DNA from: JACCXG01 sp963785755 | GTDB lineage: Bacteria; Acidobacteriota; Vicinamibacteria; Vicinamibacterales; 2-12-FULL-66-21 | DNA length: 64,000 nt | Assembly: GCA_963785755.1 (NCBI GenBank) | Contig: CAWAXG010000013.1 | Location: forward strand, 1,178,001-1,242,000 | Reading direction: 5' to 3' | In this document: piece by piece, positions 35,223-43,866 of the stretch | How positions within the stretch are numbered: the stretch's first letter is position 1 | How the letters are laid out: every line of letters starts with the position of its first letter | Notes under the pieces: model-generated | What the model saw: only the letters and a program-made list of their open reading frames with translations | Told to the model about the DNA's origin: nothing | Database searches by the model: none | Made by a program: the position numbers and the translations under genes

Positions 35223-36173
35223 TCAACGGACGGCAATCGGCGCGACCGTCGATCCGGTGGCCCCCTGGATCTTCAGCGGCTGGACGACGAGCGCGAATTC
35301 GTGGATGCCCTTGGCGGCCAGCTCCTCGAGCTTGATGTTCTCCAGCAGATGAATGCCGTTCACGACCAGCATGATTTGGTGAACGGGCAGCGAGAGCTGC
35401 GCGTCGGGGTTGGGATTGATCTCGACAGGGGCAGTATCCGCGCCAATCAACATCGGGTTCTGGCGGACGAGCCACTCCGCGGCGGCGATGCCGATTCCCG
35501 GATTGCCTCGGGAGTAGCGCGCAGGATCGGTTCGCCACAGGGTGCCCCAGCCGGTGTGGATGATGACGGCGTCACCCGGCTGGATCGCCAGCTTCTGTCT
35601 GGCGAGCGCCTGCTCGAGATCCTGCACCGTGATCTCGTAGGCGTCGCCGAGCATCGGCACGTTCTTGAGCGCGGCGACGTCGATCAGCACGCCACGAGTC
35701 ATCAGGGCGCCGACGTTCTGGATCCCCAGACTCGTGAAGCCGGTTCGACTGGAGATGTCGTCGAGCCGCTTGCAGTTGTAGAGGCCGCTGCCGATGGTCT
35801 GGTGACTGAAACCGTCGAATTGCGTACCGACCTGGCCGATTTCCGCCGTGACCAGCTCCTCGTTCGACCCGCGGCGGTTCGACTGCGGGTTCATGACCGT
35901 GCGCTTCGTGTCGACGTGAAACCGGCGGCCGGCGAAGAGCGGCATCGATGACGACAGCACGTGTCCGAGCTCGATCACTTCCCCGGTTCGAATCAGCCGC
36001 GCCGCGCGCATGACCGTCTCCGGCTTCATGTGATTCGCCGAGCCTCGCTCGTCGCCGGCACCCCACTTCGACGGACAGCGCTCGCTGTCCGCCGGGGGCT
36101 TCCACGATTGGCCCGCGGCCTCTCCATGTGACAGCGCCAGGCATACACACAATCCGATGGCGGACAGCTTCAT
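35223..36173 (-). CDS. Secreted cyclase-family protein with variant metal motif
   Basis: The start ATG 36173 has GAGGAG 7 nt upstream and gives a signal peptide MKLSAIGLCVCLALSHGEAAGQ. The 316-residue product belongs to the cyclase family (PF04199): TGEVIELGHVLSSSMPLF, then VGTQFDGFSHQTIG, where the canonical GTHxDxxxH has Gln for the second metal His, then GDAVIIHTGWGTLW and IGADTAPVEINP. The Gln variant is seen in a subgroup of the family and may change or weaken metal binding. It is longer than the cytoplasmic paralogue at 13703-14423. The substrate is unknown. Confidence 0.82.
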   Translation of the reverse strand: MKLSAIGLCVCLALSHGEAAGQSWKPPADSERCPSKWGAGDERGSANHMKPETVMRAARLIRTGEVIELGHVLSSSMPLFAGRRFHVDTKRTVMNPQSNRRGSNEELVTAEIGQVGTQFDGFSHQTIGSGLYNCKRLDDISSRTGFTSLGIQNVGALMTRGVLIDVAALKNVPMLGDAYEITVQDLEQALARQKLAIQPGDAVIIHTGWGTLWRTDPARYSRGNPGIGIAAAEWLVRQNPMLIGADTAPVEINPNPDAQLSLPVHQIMLVVNGIHLLENIKLEELAAKGIHEFALVVQPLKIQGATGSTVAPIAVR

Positions 36174-36550
36174 AGGGCTCTCCTCGTAGTCCGGCACAAT
36201 CGTCCACCTCGCGCGCTCGAGCCGATCGACCCTGCCGCTGACTCTCACAAGAAGAATCCGCGTTGACGGAGGGGGTTCGCCACACCGGCGCGCGCGATCG
36301 ACGTGCGTCGAGCGATGACTGCCGCGCCTGGATGCACGCGGCGACCGGGTCAGTGTAGATGAGTGCGCACGCTCCCGCCAGGAGCGCGGTTATTGCCGGC
36401 GGGGCTCTCGAAACGCTTCGAACCAGTTCTGGTACACGACAATCCCGCTCGTGGCAGACGTCGGATCGATCCTTGGCGACTTCTGGTGGGAACAAGACTT
36501 CACCGGGCTCGCGGGACCTCGAATGGTACACTCGCTTCGTGATGCTCGTG
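36174..36550. other. Intergenic region with divergent promoters and a possible coding remnant
   Basis: This 377-bp spacer separates the divergent cyclase and peptidase genes. A GGTACACT word at about 36526 could be the -10 of the peptidase gene. Between about 36410 and 36525 one plus-strand frame reads like protein (NQFWYTTIPLVADVGSIL, then GDFWWEQDFTGLAGP). It may be a remnant of a gene I do not recognise. Nothing else is evident. Confidence 0.35.
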
Positions 36551-37972
36551 ATGAAGGAGCTGATGATCGCGAGACAGATCGTTTGTGCCGCGCTCGCCTG
36601 TCTCTCGATCGCCTCTCAAGTGTCCGCGCAGTCCGCCCCGCCGGCGCTCACCCAGTCCGCGCGCGACCTGTTGCGTGATCTGATCGCGATCAACACCGCC
36701 GAGCCTGAGGGCAGCACGACGCCCGCGGCCGAGCGCGTGGCCGGATTCCTGCGATCGGCGGGCTTTCCCGCTGAAGACGTGCAGGTCATCGGGAGCGACG
36801 CGAAGCGCCGCAATCTGGTCGCCCGGCTGCGCGGGCGCGGCGCCGGCAAGCCGGTGCTTTTCCTCGCGCACCTCGACGTCGTGCCCGCGCTCCGCGCCGA
36901 CTGGACCACCGACCCATATTCGCTCGTCGAAAAAGACGGCTACTACTACGGCCGCGGCACGACCGACGACAAGCAGTTCTGCGCGATCTTCGCGGCGGTG
37001 TTCGCGCAGCTCAAACGCGAGGGGTTCGTCCCGAATCGCGACCTCGTCCTGGCGCTGACGGCCGGCGAAGAAACCGGCTACGAGGCTGACACGAACGGCG
37101 TCGTGTGGCTGCTGAAGAACCACCGGCCGATGATGGACGTCGACTACGTGATCAACGGTGACGCGGGTGGCGGCAGCATTGCGCCGGACGGGCGTTATCG
37201 CGGATTTGGCGTGCAGGCCGGCGAAAAGCTCTATGCGGACTTCTCGCTCGAGGTCACCAACCCCGGCGGCCACAGCTCGCGGCCGGTGAAGGACAACGCC
37301 ATCTACCGCCTCGCCCGCGCCCTCTCGCGGGTCGAGACGCTGGCGCTGCCCATCCGGGTGACGGAGCTCACGAGGCCGTTCCTGGCGTTTCTTGCCACGG
37401 TCGAGTCAGGCGACAAGGCCAGAGATCTCAGGGCAGCCGCCGCAGCCTCTCCAGACGTGTCGGCGCTCGCCCGTCTTGCCGAGACCGATCCGAGCCTGAA
37501 CGCGCAGCTGCGGACGACCTGTGTGGCCACGCAGTTGAGCGCCGGTCATGCGCCAAACGCGCTGCCGCAGCGGGCCCGCGCCAACGTCAACTGCCGCATT
37601 CTTCCGGACGAGCGGGTCGATGACGTCCGTGCCGCGCTCGTCCGCGTGATCGATGATCCCGAAGTGAGCGTCCGCCACGACCAGGGCCAGCAAGTGGCGC
37701 CCGCCGTACGCCTCGACCAGGCGGTCATGGATCTGATTGCGAAAGCCGCCGCTGCCGTCTGGCCGGGTGTGCCCGTCATGCCCGTGCTGGAGGTTGGCGG
37801 AACCGATGGCTTCTACTTCAGACAGCTTGGCGTGGACGTCTACGGCTTGAATCATTTCGAGCGCGACGAGGACAAGCGCGCGCACGGGAAGGACGAGCGG
37901 ATCGGCGTCAAACAGTTCGAAGAGGCCGCGCACTTCGGCTACGTGCTGGCGCGGCTCGCCGCGGCGCGCTGA
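36551..37972 (+). CDS. Secreted M20-family metallopeptidase
   Basis: The product (about 473 residues) begins with a signal peptide ending ASQVSAQ. ATG 36542, 36551 and 36563 are all possible starts; aaggag lies just before 36563. The M20 metal and catalytic residues are LFLAHLDVVPA (His and Asp), YYGRGTTDDKQF (bridging Asp), LTAGEETGYE (catalytic Glu and ligand), YVINGDAGG and a C-terminal His in HGKDERIGVKQF. The dimerisation domain contains TNPGGHSSRP. It removes residues from peptides or acyl-amino acids in the periplasm or outside. Its end overlaps the TetR gene on the other strand by 65 nt. Confidence 0.88.
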   Translation: MKELMIARQIVCAALACLSIASQVSAQSAPPALTQSARDLLRDLIAINTAEPEGSTTPAAERVAGFLRSAGFPAEDVQVIGSDAKRRNLVARLRGRGAGKPVLFLAHLDVVPALRADWTTDPYSLVEKDGYYYGRGTTDDKQFCAIFAAVFAQLKREGFVPNRDLVLALTAGEETGYEADTNGVVWLLKNHRPMMDVDYVINGDAGGGSIAPDGRYRGFGVQAGEKLYADFSLEVTNPGGHSSRPVKDNAIYRLARALSRVETLALPIRVTELTRPFLAFLATVESGDKARDLRAAAAASPDVSALARLAETDPSLNAQLRTTCVATQLSAGHAPNALPQRARANVNCRILPDERVDDVRAALVRVIDDPEVSVRHDQGQQVAPAVRLDQAVMDLIAKAAAAVWPGVPVMPVLEVGGTDGFYFRQLGVDVYGLNHFERDEDKRAHGKDERIGVKQFEEAAHFGYVLARLAAAR

Positions 37973-38576
37973 CCGGACGGCTCGACAGGCGCGCCAGCGT
38001 CATCGCCGTCGCTTCGCTCAGCAGCGCGTCCAGCGTGAGCGCGGGATTGACCAGGTGTTGCTGCGTCGCGCCGACAATGCTGGCCAGGATTGCGTGCGAC
38101 ACGGTCACGCTGTCCACGTCCGATCGAAGCTCCCCGCGCGCCTTCCCCTCGTCGACGATGCCGGCGATGACCCGGGCGGTCTGCTTGAACACCCGCGCGA
38201 TGCGAGGCGAATAGTCATCGTCTCGTTCGAGGAGCACACACTGGAGAAAGCAGCAGATCTCAGGCTCCTCGCCGAACAGCCGTGAATAGCCCGCGAACAG
38301 CTGCCGCAGCCGGTCGGCGGCCGGCGCTGTTCCCGACTCCGGCTGCAGCACTGCCGCCTGCCACCGCGTTCGGATCAGATCGAGAATCGCCTCGAACAGC
38401 GCGTCCTTGCTGTCGAAGTGCCAGTACACCGCCCCCTTCGTGATCCCGGCGGCGCTCGCAATCATGTCGACCGACGTGCTGACGAACCCGTGCTTCGCGA
38501 ACAGGTGAAGACACGACGTCAAGATGGCGTCGCGGGTGACGGCGCTTTGCACGGCCTTTCGGGACGGGCGCTTCAC
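37908..38576 (-). CDS. TetR-family transcriptional regulator
   Basis: The 222-residue protein has an N-terminal TetR helix-turn-helix (TRDAILTSCLHLFAKHGFVSTS, then IASAAGITKGAVYWHFDSKDALFEAIL, residues 14-62) and an AcrR-like all-helical ligand domain. It lies downstream of, and in the same direction as, an MFS transporter gene whose promoter holds a perfect dyad (40065-40082). It is therefore the likely repressor of that exporter. The basic C-terminal tail (PRRAAPARSRSARPLRTV) overlaps the peptidase gene. Confidence 0.9.
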   Translation of the reverse strand: MKRPSRKAVQSAVTRDAILTSCLHLFAKHGFVSTSVDMIASAAGITKGAVYWHFDSKDALFEAILDLIRTRWQAAVLQPESGTAPAADRLRQLFAGYSRLFGEEPEICCFLQCVLLERDDDYSPRIARVFKQTARVIAGIVDEGKARGELRSDVDSVTVSHAILASIVGATQQHLVNPALTLDALLSEATAMTLARLSSRPVSAPRRAAPARSRSARPLRTV

Positions 38577-38595
38577 TGCTTAAGAAAACTCCGTC

Positions 38596-38800
38596 GGTTC
38601 AGTGGTTCAGGGGTTCAGGGGTTCAGGGGTTCAGGGTTCAGGGGTTCACAAGTTCGCGTTCACAGGTTCGGGTTCAACGGTTCACCGGTTCGAGGGTTCA
38701 CCGTCAGGCTCAGTTGTTCAGCACGCCTGCGACCTGAATCAGGGCACCAGAACCCTGAACGCCTGAACCCGAACCACTGAACACCTGAACCTCTGAACCG
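38596..38800. repeat. GGTTCAGGGG degenerate repeat, two opposed arms
   Basis: The left part (38596-38700) is a run of ggttcaggggttcagggg words. The right part (38745-38800) carries the complement (gaaccctgaacgcctgaacc). It lies between the MFS stop and the TetR start on the minus strand. A 200-nt hairpin-forming spacer inside a two-gene unit may separate the expression of the two genes. Confidence 0.65.
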
Positions 38801-38809
38801 ACATGTCGT

Positions 38810-40051
38810 TCACGCCGTTGCCACCGTCCGCGCCGCTGCGAACGTTCCGCGCGCGACCGTAATGAGCGCGAGTCCGGCCAGGATGCACAGCGCCCCCGAG
38901 ATCCAGAAGGCGACGTCGTAGCCGCCGATGAACGAACGGATGGCTCCCGCGCCGAACGCGGCGAGCGACGCGCCCAGCTGATGGCTGGCGCTGATCCAGC
39001 CATAGATCACGCCGGTGTTCTCCTGCCCGAACGCTTCGCTGGTGAGCCTCACCGTCGGCGGTACCGTCGCGATCCAGTCCAGACCGTAGAACACCGCGAA
39101 CACGGCAAGGCCGCCGGCGCCGCTCGCCAGCGTGTATGGCAGGAAAAGGAGCGACACGCCGCGCAGCGAGTAATACGCGAAGAGCAGGTGCCGGCTCGAA
39201 TACCGATCCGTGAGCCATCCCGATGCCGTCGTCCCGAGGATGTCGAAGATGCCCATGACCGCCAGAAGCTGCGCCGAACGGACCTGCGAGATGCCGTGAT
39301 CGTGGCAGGCGGCGATCAGGTGCGTCCCGATGAGGCCGTTCGTACTCGCGCCACACACGAAGAACGTGCCGGCGAGGATCCAGAACGCGCGCGACCGGAC
39401 AGCCAGCGCCAGGGCAGCGAACGGAGCGAGCGCCGGCGACGCCGGCTGTGACTGGTCGGGCTGCCAGCCGTACGGCTGCAGCCCGACGTCTCGCGGCCGA
39501 TCGCGCATGAAGATCAGCACGATGCCGAACACGAACACGGCCGCGCCGGCGACGACGATTGCGGCGGTGCGCCAACCCTGCCGCTCGGCCAGCGCCGCCA
39601 GCATCGGCAGGAAGATCAGCTGACCGGTGGCGTTCGCCGCCGAGAGCGCGCCGAGCACCAGCCCCCGCCGCGCGTCGAACCATCGGGTTGCGATGATGGC
39701 TGCCAGGACCATCGAGGTCACGCCGGTGCCGGTCCCGACGCACACGCCCCACAGCAGCGTCATCTGCCACTGGCTCTGCATCTGCGTCGTCAGGCTCACG
39801 GACACCGCGAGCAGCGCCACCGCGGCCAGGACGAGGCGCCGGAGCCCCCATCGATCCATCGCGGCCGCGGCAAACGGGCCAATCACACCGAAGAGCGCGA
39901 TGTTGATCGCGACGGCAGCCGAAATGGCGGTCCGGTTCCAGCCGAACTCGGCCTCGAGCGGCACCATGAGCACGCCGGGTGTGGCGCGGATGCCGGCGGT
40001 AACCAGCAGGATGAGGAACGTGACGGCGGCAACGACCCAGGCGTAATGCAT
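38810..40051 (-). CDS. Major facilitator superfamily transporter
   Basis: The 413-residue protein has 12 predicted membrane segments, beginning WVVAAVTFLILLVTAGIRATPGVLMVPLE. MFS signatures follow: GPFAAAAMDRWGLRRLVLAA between helices 2 and 3, and SGWLTDRYSSRHLLFAYYSLRG in the second half. A cytoplasmic loop of about 30 residues (RPRDVGLQPYGWQPD) sits in the middle. The pattern is that of monocarboxylate or drug exporters (MFS_1). A perfect operator-like dyad lies 14 nt upstream of the ATG. The TetR gene downstream probably controls it. Confidence 0.88.
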   Translation of the reverse strand: MHYAWVVAAVTFLILLVTAGIRATPGVLMVPLEAEFGWNRTAISAAVAINIALFGVIGPFAAAAMDRWGLRRLVLAAVALLAVSVSLTTQMQSQWQMTLLWGVCVGTGTGVTSMVLAAIIATRWFDARRGLVLGALSAANATGQLIFLPMLAALAERQGWRTAAIVVAGAAVFVFGIVLIFMRDRPRDVGLQPYGWQPDQSQPASPALAPFAALALAVRSRAFWILAGTFFVCGASTNGLIGTHLIAACHDHGISQVRSAQLLAVMGIFDILGTTASGWLTDRYSSRHLLFAYYSLRGVSLLFLPYTLASGAGGLAVFAVFYGLDWIATVPPTVRLTSEAFGQENTGVIYGWISASHQLGASLAAFGAGAIRSFIGGYDVAFWISGALCILAGLALITVARGTFAAARTVATA

Positions 40052-40064
40052 CGCGGCTGCCTGG

Positions 40065-40082
40065 ATACTAACCGATTAGTAT
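40065..40082. promoter_or_regulatory. TetR-type operator ATACTAA-CCGA-TTAGTAT
   Basis: This perfect 7-bp dyad with a 4-bp centre lies just upstream of the MFS start codon. ACTAA...TTAGT dyads of this size are typical targets of AcrR/TetR repressors, and a TetR gene is adjacent. Confidence 0.65.
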
Positions 40083-40112
40083 GTCAGCGGCAATGCGAAT
40101 CCCCGGCCGCCA

Positions 40113-40203
40113 CGTGAAGCACGTTGGCAGAGCACGTTCGCACCCAGCACGTGGCACGCCAGCACGTTGGCACGTAGCACGTGGCACGCCAGCACGTGGA
40201 TGA
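40113..40203. repeat. GCACGTTGGCACGTAGCACGTGG repeat
   Basis: About eight copies of a gcacgt(t/a/g)gg-like word fill the spacer between the divergent MFS and endonuclease/phosphatase genes. They end next to a TACAAT -10-like word at 40210-40215. The words are partly self-complementary (gcacgtgc-like). It is the only member of this repeat family in the window. Confidence 0.55.
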
Positions 40204-40230
40204 TGCGACTACAATCGCCAGGGCCATCCA

Positions 40231-41124
40231 ATGCCTTACTCGCGAACCGCACGGCTCGCCTCCCTGTACCTCATCACGATTGCCGTGGCAGCCGTCGCAG
40301 CCGCTTCGAGCAGGCTCGCCGCCCAGGACAAGCCGGGCCGCCGGCTGCAGATCACCACCTACAACATTCATCACGGTGCCGGGAACGACGCCTGCACCTC
40401 TCCGCCGGTGACGGTTCCGCCGCAGGCTGAGTGCGCCCTCAATTTGAAGCGAATCGCCGCGACGATCCGGGCCTTCGATTCCGATATCGTGGCGCTGCAG
40501 GAAGTCGATCGATTCTGGGCACGGAGCGGTGACGCCGATCAACCCGCTCTGCTCGGCCAGGCGCTCGCGATGCAGACGTGCTACGGACCCAATCTGGATC
40601 ATCAGCCGGACGACCACGCCAAGGCCGCCCATCAGTACGGAACGTTGATCCTCAGCCGGTATCCGATCGCCAGCTGCAGGAACACGCTGCTGCCGCAGCC
40701 GGCGGGCACGGAGCAGCGCGGCCTGACCGAGGCACTCATCACGATCGAGAACACCACGGTGCGCATCTACAACACGCATCTGCACACAACGACCGCGGCC
40801 CGCGAGCTTCAGGCGCAGGCCATACCCGGGCTCATCGGAACGCCGGCCGAGCCCGTCGTCCTGGTCGGAGACTTCAACGCCCGTCCCGACGCGCCGGAAC
40901 TGTCGCCGATCCTCGCCCGCCTGGCGGACGCCTGGCCGATCGGCGGAGCCGGTTCCGGCTTTACCTACCCCGCCGCCCCGGGGACCGATGCCAACCGTCG
41001 CATCGACTTCATCTTCGTCTCGCGCGGCAACGTCGAGGTCGTCTCCGCCAGGGTCAGCGTGGACGACGAGACGAGGATGGCGGCAGACCACCTTCCGGTC
41101 ACGGCTCAGCTCAGGATTCGATGA
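40231..41124 (+). CDS. Exported endonuclease/exonuclease/phosphatase family protein
   Basis: The 297-residue protein starts with a signal peptide (ARLASLYLITIAVAAVAAAS). All EEP motifs follow in order: LQITTYNIHHGAG (Asn), IVALQEVDRFW (metal Glu), GTLILSRYPI, VRIYNTHLHTT, VVLVGDFNARPDAPE (Asp and Asn), RRIDFIFVSRG and AADHLPVTAQL (catalytic Asp-His). Fold members cleave nucleic acids, inositol phosphates or sphingomyelin. Secretion favours a phosphodiesterase of nutrients or lipids. A TACAAT lies 16 nt before the start, giving a very short leader. Confidence 0.88.
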   Translation: MPYSRTARLASLYLITIAVAAVAAASSRLAAQDKPGRRLQITTYNIHHGAGNDACTSPPVTVPPQAECALNLKRIAATIRAFDSDIVALQEVDRFWARSGDADQPALLGQALAMQTCYGPNLDHQPDDHAKAAHQYGTLILSRYPIASCRNTLLPQPAGTEQRGLTEALITIENTTVRIYNTHLHTTTAARELQAQAIPGLIGTPAEPVVLVGDFNARPDAPELSPILARLADAWPIGGAGSGFTYPAAPGTDANRRIDFIFVSRGNVEVVSARVSVDDETRMAADHLPVTAQLRIR

Positions 41125-41207
41125 GGCGTCCCGGCGCGCGCGACTGACCAGGAGAGGGCAGCCAACCGTGTACGCGTGGACCCCGTCCAAGTATCTGTTC
41201 GTGCTAG

Positions 41208-41222
41208 CCTCAGTATTTGAGG
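41208..41222. promoter_or_regulatory. Candidate PadR operator CCTCA-N5-TGAGG
   Basis: This 5-bp dyad lies 16 nt before the PadR start codon. It is shorter and less convincing than the dyads at 26031 and 52141, and it lacks the ATGT/ACAT core. Confidence 0.3.
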
Positions 41223-41237
41223 ACAAGGTCAGCCATC

Positions 41238-41564
41238 ATGAACTTCATGCTGGGAACGCTCGACGTCCTGATTCTCAACGCCCTCGCGGGCGGTCCGTCG
41301 CACGGCTACGACGTCGTCGAATGGATTCGCAAGACGACGCATGGCGTGCTCCAGATCGATGACGGGGCGCTTTACACCTCCCTGCACCGGATGGAGGCGC
41401 GGGGCTGGCTGGAGCCCGAATGGCGCACATCCCCGAAGGGCCGCCGCGCCAAGTACTACCGGCTGACCTCGGAGGGCCGCAGACAGCTCCGCGCGGGTGA
41501 GCGGAGCTGGACGCGATTTGCCGATGCCGTCGCCAAGGTCTTCGCCGCCCGCCAGCGAGCCTGA
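41238..41564 (+). CDS. PadR-family transcriptional regulator
   Basis: The 108-residue protein is a complete PadR regulator: FMLGTLDVLILNALAGGPSHGYDV, IDDGALYTSLHRMEARGWLEP, KGRRAKYYRLTSEGRRQL, and a C-terminal helix AVAKVFAARQRA. It is intact although the ADOP gene it precedes is decayed. Its stop is followed at once by that gene (ATG 41566). Confidence 0.9.
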   Translation: MNFMLGTLDVLILNALAGGPSHGYDVVEWIRKTTHGVLQIDDGALYTSLHRMEARGWLEPEWRTSPKGRRAKYYRLTSEGRRQLRAGERSWTRFADAVAKVFAARQRA

Positions 41565-41565
41565 A

Positions 41566-43807
41566 ATGGAGCCACGCCAGCCGGACGATGCCGTCGACGC
41601 CGAGCTCGAATTCCATTTCGCGGAAGCCATGGACGCGCTGGTCGAGCAGGGGTGGACGCCCGAGGCGGCGAGGCTCGAAATCGAGCGGCGATTCGGAGAT
41701 CGCGCGCACTATCGAGAACAGCTCCACGGCATCAGTCAGCTGAAGCAGCGCAGGAACAGGAGAGCGGCCATGGTGGCCATGGTGGCAATGTGGCAATGCT
41801 GGATATGATGCGCGGCCTCTTGCGATGGCCTCGGCTGTATCCGTCATACGAATCGCTGGCACAGGATGTCCGCTTCGGCCTGCGGCTGCAGATCGTTGGC
41901 GTGGCCGAACGCGGATTCACCGGCGTCGAGCCTGGAATCATGACCGATGTCTGGATTCCAACCATGATGTGGGACGAACGGGCGTTCACGCAGCCCGGCT
42001 GGAGCTGGTTTCGCATCTGGGGGCGGCTGCAGCCCGGGATCAGCCCCTGAACAGGTCAGGCCCATTCTGCAGACAGTGTCGATCACGTTCAGGCGCGAAC
42101 GCGCGGCAACCCGGCCCGCCGACGAGCCCCGCGATGCCGTGGAACGATACGTCACGGCACCCGTGTATCTCAGACCCGCAGCGACAGGGCCGTCCGGGCT
42201 GCGTCAGAGCTTCGAACGCTCGCTCTGGATTCTCGGTTTGATTGCCGCCCTCGTGCTCCTGATCGCCTGCGCGAACGTCGCCAGCCTGCTCGTGGCCCGG
42301 GCCACCGCGAGGGCGCGCGAGATGGCGCTGCGGATCTCGATCGGCGCGGGGCGCGGACGCCTCATCCAACAGGTGCTGATCGAGAGCGCCTTGCTGTCCA
42401 TCGCCTCCTGCGTGGGCGGCACGCTGATCGCGCTCTACGCGGCGCCTCGGGTCGCGTCGCTCCTGTCCACGTCGGTGTCGGTCATCCGTCTCGACTTGCC
42501 ACTCGACTGGCGAATGCTGGCGTTCATGGCTGTCACCGGCGCCGGCGTCACGGTCCTCTTCGGTCTCGCGCCGGCTCTTCGCGCGTCGGCGGTCGCGCCG
42601 AACGACGCGCTCAGATCAGGAGGCGGTAAGCAGACGGCGAAGATCGGTCTGTTTCGCCCGCTGGTCGCCGTGCAGACGGCGTTCAGCTTCATCGTCCTCT
42701 TCGTCGGCGGACTCTTCCTCACGAGCTTCAGCAATCTCACGCGAAGCGATCTGGGCTTCGACAGCAACGACGTCGTGATCGCGAGCCTCGAAGCGAACGA
42801 GCTGGGGCGAGCCGGCCAGAAGGGGCCCGAAGTCTGGCGGCCACTGCTCGAACGCCTTGCCACCAGTCCGGGCATCGAATCAGCCGGCATATCGGGCTGG
42901 GGTCTTTTCGAGGGCTCTACTTCCACGCAGACGCTGCGAGTTCCCGGCCGAGCGGTCGAGGCGTTCGAGCCCTTTTATCTGTCCGTCTCGCCGGGCTACC
43001 TGGAAACGATGCGGATCGAGCTGCTCGACGGACGCCAGTTCGAGTGGCGTGACGTGCAAGTGACTGGTGACTCATCCGTCATCGTCAACGAGAGCTTCGT
43101 CCAGCGGTACTTTCCGGGCGAACGCGCGATCGGCAAACGCTTCTTCGTTGTCGGCCCGGCGAACCGGCTGATCGCCCAGGACATCATCGGGATCGTTCGC
43201 GACAACGAAGTACGCCAGCGTTCGAGATCCGGCGCCGCCGACCGTGTTCGTCCCGCAGTTGCCCGTCGGATGGGGCGTGGTCCACCTGCGGACGCGGCTC
43301 GAGCCCGGCGCGGTGGCCGCGCTGCTGCGCCAGGAAGTGCCGCGCGCGCATCCGTCGCTCCAGATCACCGACATCACGACGCAGTCGACGCTCGTGAACA
43401 ATGTGCTCGTGCGGGAGCGTCTGCTGGCGCTGCTGTCCGCGTTCTTCGCGATGGTCGCCGTCTTACTGATTGCCGTGGGCCTCTACGGCATCCTCAGCTA
43501 CAACGTCGTCGCGCGCACGAGGGAGATAGGCGTGCGCCTGGCGCTCGGAGCCCGCCCGCTCGGCGTGATGCTCGTCGTGGTCAAGCAGGTCGGCCTGATG
43601 ATGACGATCGGTCTCGCGCTGGGCGTGGCCGGAGGCATCTTCGCATCAGGGTTCGCCGCCGCGCTGTTCTACGAGGTCCAGCCCGGCGATGCGTGGAGCC
43701 TGACCGTGCCGTTCATCGGCCTGCTCATCACGTGCGGCCTGTCCGCGCTCCTACCCGCGCTCCGCGCCACCCAGGTCGACCCGCTGACCGCGCTGCGAAG
43801 CGAGTGA
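41566..43807 (+). pseudogene. ADOP permease with internal deletion and frameshifts
   Basis: The reading begins with a complete prefix domain (DDAVDAELEFHFAEAMDALV, TPEAARLEIERRFGDRAHY) and reaches LAQDVRFGLR, the segment that normally leads into the first membrane helix. It then jumps directly to LQIVGVAERGFTGVEPGIM from the end of the first MacB core, so about 170-200 residues including the first helix are gone. Further breaks occur near 41790 (next to an atggtggcc tandem), near 42050 and near 43220. The remaining FtsX helices (LIAALVLLIACANVASLLVARA, FAMVAVLLIAVGLYGILS) and the end DPLTALRSE are intact. It is a decayed gene still paired with an intact PadR gene. Confidence 0.8.
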
Positions 43808-43811
43808 ACCC

Positions 43812-43866
43812 GTAGCGCGCCGCTTTAGCGGCGCGTCTCACACGCGGCGCTGAAGCGCCGCGCTAC
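43812..43866. repeat. REP-like double palindrome between convergent genes
   Basis: Two arms (43812-43835 and 43844-43866) pair as GTAGCGCG...CGCTAC, and each arm is itself a palindrome (gccgctttagcggc; ggcgctgaagcgcc). The structure resembles a bacterial interspersed mosaic element. The right arm overlaps the last codons of the minus-strand fusion gene. It could serve as a two-way terminator. Confidence 0.65.

Noticed and set aside
31100..38800. Regular repeats as possible CRISPR arrays
   Set aside because: Units of 7-11 bp are degenerate, with no unique spacers of constant length, no leader and no cas genes.
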